From the NCBI GenBank assembly GCA_016929355.1, contig JAFGJA010000263.1, positions 1 to 8,556 of the forward strand: a DNA stretch of 8,556 nt, in the 5' to 3' direction. The translations under genes were made by a program, and so were the position numbers. Below the pieces are notes generated by a model. It made no database searches, was not told where the DNA came from, and was given only the letters and a program-made list of their open reading frames with translations. This document shows positions 4,600 through 8,556 of the stretch, one piece after another. This stretch comes from Anaerolineae bacterium (GTDB lineage Bacteria; Chloroflexota; Anaerolineae; Aggregatilineales; Aggregatilineaceae). Every line of letters starts with the position of its first letter. Positions within the stretch are counted from its first letter, which is position 1.

Positions 4600-6105
4600 T
4601 TACTGCCCGGCGGGCACACACGCCAGCACATTATTTTGCATGAGCGTGCAAGCGCCGGATACCGTGCCGTTGGGAGTATTCACAGTACACGCCGCGCCCA
4701 CGCTCAGACCATTGCAGGCATCAATGGCGGCTTGTGGCGGTTGGCCCTGACCCGCTTGCCCCTGGCCTTGCTGTCCCTGCCCTGGCAGTCCTTGCCCCTG
4801 CTGACCCTGATTTTGTTGTCCCTGCGCGCCCTGCGGCGGTGTACCGGCGGCTTGCTGTTCGGGACGGGGATCGGTTGCGCCACCGGTTATGATCGTCACA
4901 TTCCCGCCGCGCACACACCGGGCCAGGTTATAGATGCGCTGCACATCCCCTTGCGGCCCCATCCCAAGTGCAAATTGTGAAGGATCGCCCATTTTCAGAT
5001 CGCTGCGCTGCGCGCCCGCGCCGTGTACGTCCATAAACTGGTTGTTCATGTAACCCAACGCTTCCCCGAATGCAATATAGACGGCGCGATCACCGGGGGC
5101 GCGCCCATCCAGGTGAGTCGTGCTGGTCCAATAGAAAGCGTAATCCGTCTGGCCGAATTCATCCGTGATGGGTGTCACGCTGAAAAGGGGATCAATCGCG
5201 GCGGAATGGGTCGCATCCAGGGAGCGCGCATAATCCACAATACCCTGCAATTCCTTCGCATCCGGCAAACGCCAATCGGATTGCCCCGCGTAATCGAGGT
5301 TTTCGCAGTAGCTCAACGCCTCGGCCCAATTCATACTGCTGCCGCTATCGGTCTGCATCCACATCAGGCTCGTGCTGTTATCGGTGATCGTGCCGTTGCC
5401 GTTATCCACGAACACATTCACGCCATAGCCCGTATAGCCCCCCTCGTTCCGCACGTAGCGCACATATTGGGTCATCTCCATATTACCGTCAGGTCGCGCC
5501 GTGCCATACCCCTTGATGCGCCCATCAGCGAAATTCACACCAAAAACCGTATGTGAGCCGCCCATCGTCGTGCTGGTATATTCTGTGCTGGACCAGTACT
5601 GCGCATCGATCATGCGTTCACCGGCAGCGAGGTTGCCGTAACCAAATGCAAAGTAAGTGGTATCAATATAGGGGATCGAATTGGCTTCTTCTGTGCCAGT
5701 AATCCCGTCGAAATCGATCAGCGAATACAATTCCTTGATCGTGGGCATCCGCCAATCAGTATAACCGCCCACGCTCACCGAGGCAGGACTGTTCATAGCA
5801 TCGGTCCAGGTCATTTTGCCGAAATACGCCTGCGTCCACATCAAGCCCGTGTTGAGATCGGAGATCGTGCCGTCGCCGTTATCGCGGTAGGCGGGCGTTG
5901 TGCTGGCATAATTCGCATCCTGCCCAAACAGCGCCTCACCCGGCGCGGGACAGGGGATCGAATTACCGGCTTCATCGTAGCAGTACGATTGCCCGGTATC
6001 GACCACCCCTGCGCCGTTGGCGGTGCTAACTGAACTGAATGAACCGATCAAAGCGGTGATGATGAGTGCGGCTAACGTAAAGGTCGTAACGAGTTTAGTA
6101 CGCAT
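4600..6105 (-). CDS. Secreted protein with two DUF1566 (Lcl-type) domains, Gln/Gly linker and Cys-rich C-terminus
   Basis: This is a 501-residue exported protein. A Sec signal peptide covers about residues 1-30. Two DUF1566 domains, a family that includes the C-terminal domain of the Legionella collagen-like adhesin, follow at about 72-220 and 231-399. Each repeats the same core: DNGDGTISDLNTGLMW with GGYTDWRMPTIKEL in the first, DNGNGTITDNSTSLMW with GQSDWRLPDAKEL in the second. Each then has YWSSTEY or YWTSTTH. A Gln/Gly-rich low-complexity linker (about 425-458) leads to a terminal segment (about 462-497) with four cysteines: ACNGLSVGAAC, GACTL and ACVPAGQ. Such a module ends many bacterial extracytoplasmic proteins. 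A surface-binding or adhesive role is likely from the family; the ligand is unknown. The start is the ATG at 6105, not the one at 6111, because AGGAGG is 7 bases from the former and 1 base from the latter. It converges on the 187-residue gene. Confidence 0.85.
   Translation of the reverse strand: MRTKLVTTFTLAALIITALIGSFSSVSTANGAGVVDTGQSYCYDEAGNSIPCPAPGEALFGQDANYASTTPAYRDNGDGTISDLNTGLMWTQAYFGKMTWTDAMNSPASVSVGGYTDWRMPTIKELYSLIDFDGITGTEEANSIPYIDTTYFAFGYGNLAAGERMIDAQYWSSTEYTSTTMGGSHTVFGVNFADGRIKGYGTARPDGNMEMTQYVRYVRNEGGYTGYGVNVFVDNGNGTITDNSTSLMWMQTDSGSSMNWAEALSYCENLDYAGQSDWRLPDAKELQGIVDYARSLDATHSAAIDPLFSVTPITDEFGQTDYAFYWTSTTHLDGRAPGDRAVYIAFGEALGYMNNQFMDVHGAGAQRSDLKMGDPSQFALGMGPQGDVQRIYNLARCVRGGNVTIITGGATDPRPEQQAAGTPPQGAQGQQNQGQQGQGLPGQGQQGQGQAGQGQPPQAAIDACNGLSVGAACTVNTPNGTVSGACTLMQNNVLACVPAGQ
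4741..4830 (-). repeat. Gln/Gly-rich repetitive linker segment
   Basis: This stretch encodes about 30 residues made almost only of Gln and Gly with occasional Pro, Ala, Leu and Asn, such as GQQNQGQQGQG and PGQGQQGQGQAGQGQ. The DNA is a degenerate run of CAGGGGCAAGG-like units, open to slippage, so length may vary among strains. It separates the lectin-like domains from the Cys-rich C-terminus. Confidence 0.75.
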
Positions 6106-6112
6106 GGTCATT

Positions 6113-6118
6113 CCTCCT
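6113..6118 (-). promoter_or_regulatory. Ribosome-binding site that decides the start of the DUF1566 protein
   Basis: AGGAGG on the minus strand (6118-6113) is a perfect Shine-Dalgarno core. The in-frame ATG at 6111 is only one base downstream, too close for initiation. The ATG at 6105 is 7 bases away, so translation should begin there, removing two residues from the longest reading. Confidence 0.75.
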
Positions 6119-6219
6119 GGAATTTGATTGGGAGCATGTGATGATGCTGTCTAACAGTGTATTGCTTTTGTCGTTTTGAGGTGTTGGCTAACTGTGGCGT
6201 GGATGTAAACTTTCGGTAA

Positions 6220-6248
6220 AACGTATTTTTGCGCGACCCCATTGTCAA
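6220..6248 (-). promoter_or_regulatory. Candidate promoter of the DUF1566 protein gene
   Basis: A perfect -35 box TTGACA (6248-6243, minus strand) is followed after 17 bases by TACGTT (6225-6220), a weak -10 box. Its -35 box occupies the same bases as that of the opposite promoter. The leader would be about 105 bases and includes two near-identical 9-mers (6151-6159 and 6188-6196). Confidence 0.4.
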
Positions 6249-6270
6249 ATCTTTCGCCCTGCCCTATACT
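6242..6270 (+). promoter_or_regulatory. Sigma-70-type promoter of the EcsC/TerB-like gene
   Basis: TTGTCA (6242-6247) and TATACT (6265-6270) each match consensus at 5 of 6 bases and are separated by the ideal 17 bases. Transcription would start near 6277 and reach the ATG at 6306 after a short leader carrying AGGGG at 6295-6299. It should drive both this gene and the overlapping FemABX gene. Confidence 0.65.
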
Positions 6271-6305
6271 CGGCGCTGCACAATGTAACTTTCCAGGGGC
6301 AAAAC

Positions 6306-7730
6306 ATGACTTCACCTGATCCCGATCTCATCGATCACGATCTCCCAATTGAACAAACCATCCGGGCGGAACTGGCGGAAACGCAGCAACTCGCCAAAGA
6401 ATTCACCGCCGATGATGTGCAAAGCGGCGATTGGTTTTTCCGCTTACTGGGGATGGTGATCGGCAGTTACCAGCGCAACGCACGCGCTGCCTATTTTCAG
6501 CAAAAGTATCCCGGCTTATCACCTGATGAGATCGCCGACAAACTGATTTCGGTCACAGTCCGGTATGCGGCGATTGCGGGCGGGATCAGTGGCGTCAGTG
6601 CGACCACGACTCAACTCACGACGATAGCCTCGGCGGGGATGACTTTGCCCGTCTTTCTCGGCGTGATCGGGGTTGAAATGCTGTATCTCGCGCGGATTCA
6701 AATGCGGCTGGTGCTTGATCTAGCAGTGGTCTATGATCTGCAACTCGATCCCGACGATCCTGAAGATATTTTACTGGTGTTCGGCTATGCCTTGGGCGTT
6801 GCGCCAACCGAAGCACTCGGCAGCGCACTCACCAAAGTCGTTGTGCCCACCATCACGAAAGACACCATCAAACGCCACATCACTAAAGGCACACTCGAAG
6901 CCGTGCAGCAATTCGGACGAAGCATCGGTATCAAGATTTTGCAGCGCACGATTATCAAATATGCCGTGCCGATTGCCTCGGCTGCGATTGGATCGGGCTA
7001 CAATTACACCATGACCAAATCCATCGGCATGGTTGCTAAAGCGCATTTTAAGCGCCGCGATATGGCGGTTGAAGATTTGCGCACGCTGTTTTCGCGCCAG
7101 CAGACCTATGATCTGGTCTTTCCCGCCGCGATTATGTACATGGCGGGCATTGATGGCAAAATCACCGATGCAGAACGCGAACTGTATCGCAGCATGGTTG
7201 CACGTATGGATTTTGCTGATCATGAACAAGCAGAATTTCACAAGCTGTCGCGCGATGAAAACGCACTGATCGAACGCATTGCCAGCCTGGATAGCTCCGA
7301 TATGCGCCAGAGTTTACTGGATGCGCTGGGTTTGATCGCCGCTTATGACGGTGAGTTAGACGAATCTGAGCAGAAGTTTCTCGAACGTATCGCGCTGGAA
7401 TTCGACCTGACCTTTGATCTGGTCGCGTTGGAGCAAATGGCCGATCTCTATAACACTAACCGCCAGGGGCGCTTGGCCCACGCCACCGAAACCCTAGCCA
7501 GTTTCACAGGGCAAATGGCCGAATCGACTAAAGATGTAGCGGGCAAAATCGGCGCTCAAGTGGCTGAAACAACCAAAGATGCTGCTGGGAAACTCAGGGA
7601 ACAAGCGGTCAAATCCGCCAAAGATGCCGGAGAACTCAGAACACGAATCGCCGGATCGACCAAAGACGCGGCGGACAAACTCCGCTCACGGTTTGCAAAA
7701 TCAGCTGACGTAGAAGACGATAATTCATGA
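6306..7730 (+). CDS. EcsC-like / TerB-like protein with LEA-like repeat tail
   Basis: This is a 474-residue protein with three parts. Residues about 20-250 resemble the EcsC family: a Gly/Ala-rich hydrophobic stretch (88-125, AAIAGGISGVSA and SAGMTLPVFLGVIG) is followed by RIQMRLVLDLAVVYDLQLDPDDPED. It probably associates with membrane. Residues about 265-385 look like a TerB-type helical domain, with two acidic loops DGKITDAE (283-290) and DGELDESE (348-355) in the expected tandem arrangement. TerB relatives occur in tellurite and stress systems that act at the inner membrane surface. Residues 407-465 are four tandem units of 14-15 residues in the style of LEA proteins. There is no signal peptide. 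AGGGG lies 6 bases before the ATG, and a good promoter lies upstream. The gene overlaps the FemABX gene by 4 bases (ATGA), so the two are probably co-translated. The cellular job is not known; a membrane-stress or envelope role is inferred. Confidence 0.75.
   Translation: MTSPDPDLIDHDLPIEQTIRAELAETQQLAKEFTADDVQSGDWFFRLLGMVIGSYQRNARAAYFQQKYPGLSPDEIADKLISVTVRYAAIAGGISGVSATTTQLTTIASAGMTLPVFLGVIGVEMLYLARIQMRLVLDLAVVYDLQLDPDDPEDILLVFGYALGVAPTEALGSALTKVVVPTITKDTIKRHITKGTLEAVQQFGRSIGIKILQRTIIKYAVPIASAAIGSGYNYTMTKSIGMVAKAHFKRRDMAVEDLRTLFSRQQTYDLVFPAAIMYMAGIDGKITDAERELYRSMVARMDFADHEQAEFHKLSRDENALIERIASLDSSDMRQSLLDALGLIAAYDGELDESEQKFLERIALEFDLTFDLVALEQMADLYNTNRQGRLAHATETLASFTGQMAESTKDVAGKIGAQVAETTKDAAGKLREQAVKSAKDAGELRTRIAGSTKDAADKLRSRFAKSADVEDDNS
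7524..7700 (+). repeat. Four tandem 45-base (15-residue) repeats encoding an LEA-like tail
   Basis: The units encode STKDVAGKIGAQVAE, TTKDAAGKLREQAVK, SAKDAGELRTRIAG and STKDAADKLRSRFAK. Their lengths are 45, 45, 42 and 45 bases. A weaker unit, ATETLASFTGQMAE, may precede them. The shared core is (S/T)xKDxxxxL/I with charged and Ala positions spaced for an amphipathic helix. The DNA has diverged more than the protein, so the array is old and under selection rather than a recent slippage product. Confidence 0.75.
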
Positions 7731-8556
7731 CACTGACACCCACCCTCATCACCGACCCCGCCGCCTGGAACGCCACACTCCGCGATCTGCCCACCGCGCA
7801 CATCCTGCAAACGTGGGAATGGGGCGACTTCAAGCAGCACGAAACCGGCTGGACGCCCGAACGGATCGCGTTTCAGGATGACTCCGGCGCAGTCGTCGCT
7901 GCCGCCTCGATCCTGACGCGGCGCGTCGGGCCGTTGCGCGTAATGTATGTGCCCAAAGGCCCCGCGCTGGATTACGGCGATCCTGATCGGGTGTATCAAG
8001 TCCTCGATCATCTCGAAACAGTGGCCCGCCAACGCCGCGCGATCTGGCTCAAGATCGATCCTGATGTGATCGCGGGAATGGGCATCCCCGCCGACGCCCC
8101 CACCGTCGATCCAGATCGCCCGCCGCAGGACGATCTTACCGGGCAAACGGTGCTGACCATGCTCCATGAACGCGGCTGGCGCTTCAGCCGGTCCCAGGTG
8201 CAGTTTCGCAACACCGTCACGCTCGATCTCACGCGCAGCGAAGATGATCTACTCATGGCGATGAATCAAAGCACACGGCGTAAGGTCCGCACCGCCGCCA
8301 AAAAAGACGTGACAATCCGTGAGGCGAATAATCCCGCCGACCTGCAAACGCTCTACGATCTGTATACGGTTACAGGTGAGCGGCAAGGCTTCCTGATCCG
8401 CCCCCTGGACTATTACCGCCGCGCGTGGGCCGACTTCATCCAGGCGGGACTGGCGCAGGCGTTTATCGCGGAATGGGAAGGGCAGGCGCTGGCGGGTCTG
8501 GTGCTGTTCCATTTCGGGCCAAAAGCGTGGTATTTCTACGGCATGAGTTCCAACGA
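7727..8556 (+). CDS. FemABX-family peptidoglycan bridge aminoacyltransferase (3' end outside the window)
   Basis: A frame opens at ATG 7727-7729, overlapping the previous stop as ATGA, and stays open to the right edge, giving 276 codons. Features of the FemABX family are clear: QTWEWGDFK (28-36) near the N-terminus; RRVGPLRVMYVPKGPALDY; QVQFRNTVTLDL before MNQSTRRKVRTAAKKDVTIR (179-198), the conserved basic helix; and WYFYGMSSN (268-276) in the second GNAT-like half. These enzymes add amino acids from aminoacyl-tRNA to the stem peptide of lipid II or peptidoglycan at the cytoplasmic face, building cross-bridges. Which amino acid is used cannot be told. Members are usually about 330-420 residues, so perhaps a quarter is missing off the edge. 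There is no strong ribosome site of its own, which fits translational coupling to the EcsC/TerB-like gene. Confidence 0.85.
   Translation, partial: MTLTPTLITDPAAWNATLRDLPTAHILQTWEWGDFKQHETGWTPERIAFQDDSGAVVAAASILTRRVGPLRVMYVPKGPALDYGDPDRVYQVLDHLETVARQRRAIWLKIDPDVIAGMGIPADAPTVDPDRPPQDDLTGQTVLTMLHERGWRFSRSQVQFRNTVTLDLTRSEDDLLMAMNQSTRRKVRTAAKKDVTIREANNPADLQTLYDLYTVTGERQGFLIRPLDYYRRAWADFIQAGLAQAFIAEWEGQALAGLVLFHFGPKAWYFYGMSSN

Noticed and set aside
4741..4830. Possible CRISPR-like or non-coding tandem repeat
   Set aside because: The units are short, degenerate and fully in frame as a Gln/Gly linker inside a supported gene, without spacer structure.
4534..4980. Plus-strand open frame starting in the hairpin
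   Set aside because: It begins inside a perfect palindrome and then runs antisense to the Gln/Gly linker, giving a Leu-rich artefact.
5023..5556. Plus-strand open frame of 177 codons
   Set aside because: It is antisense to the DUF1566 repeats, with no ribosome site and no recognisable motif.
7556..8167. Minus-strand open frame of 203 codons across the EcsC/TerB-FemABX junction
   Set aside because: It is antisense to two supported genes, including the LEA-like repeat, whose translation in this direction gives Ser/Ala-rich noise.

Overview
The window is a moderately GC-rich stretch of bacterial chromosome. Nothing in it names the species. The mix of an LTACG-type lipoprotein with FxLYD-like domains, tandem DUF1566 domains, a FemABX-type enzyme and dispersed GTAGGGG...CCCCTAC palindromes fits Chloroflexota (Anaerolineae-like). 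That placement is an inference from gene style, not from a marker gene.

Layout, left to right. The last codons of an endonuclease V gene (+) end at 95. They converge on a PsbP/DcrB-like plus double-FxLYD lipoprotein (-, 112-1332). A 373-base divergent intergenic region follows (1333-1705). It holds back-to-back promoters and two different palindromic elements: an 88-bp three-hairpin repeat in the lipoprotein leader, and a 138-bp MITE-like element with perfect 12-bp inverted ends and 9-bp flanking direct repeats in the leader of the next gene. That gene (+, 1706-3457) is a complete ABC exporter half-transporter. A strong GC-rich hairpin separates it from a convergent 43-residue membrane miniprotein (-, 3539-3670). 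Next comes a wrecked TetR-family regulator (3784-3950) whose last stop codon overlaps the start of an intact 187-residue protein of unknown function (+, 3950-4513). A perfect 18-bp hairpin (4534-4580) separates that gene from a convergent secreted protein (-, 4600-6105) with two DUF1566 domains, a Gln/Gly-rich linker and a Cys-rich C-terminus.

The final block is a second divergent promoter region (6112-6305), in which the two -35 boxes lie on top of each other. Its rightward promoter (TTGTCA, 17 bp, TATACT) drives an EcsC-like/TerB-like protein with a tail of four 15-residue LEA-like repeats (6306-7730). This gene overlaps by 4 bases (ATGA) a FemABX-family peptidoglycan aminoacyltransferase that runs off the right edge (7727-8556). 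The overlap argues for a two-gene operon linking an envelope- or stress-associated protein to cell-wall cross-bridge synthesis.

Much of the window concerns the envelope: lipoprotein, exporter, miniprotein, secreted lectin-fold protein, EcsC/TerB protein and Fem enzyme. No RNA gene, CRISPR array or transposase gene was seen. The best leads are the MITE-like element, the EcsC-TerB-repeat protein coupled to FemABX, the decayed TetR gene fused to the 187-residue gene, and the 43-residue miniprotein.
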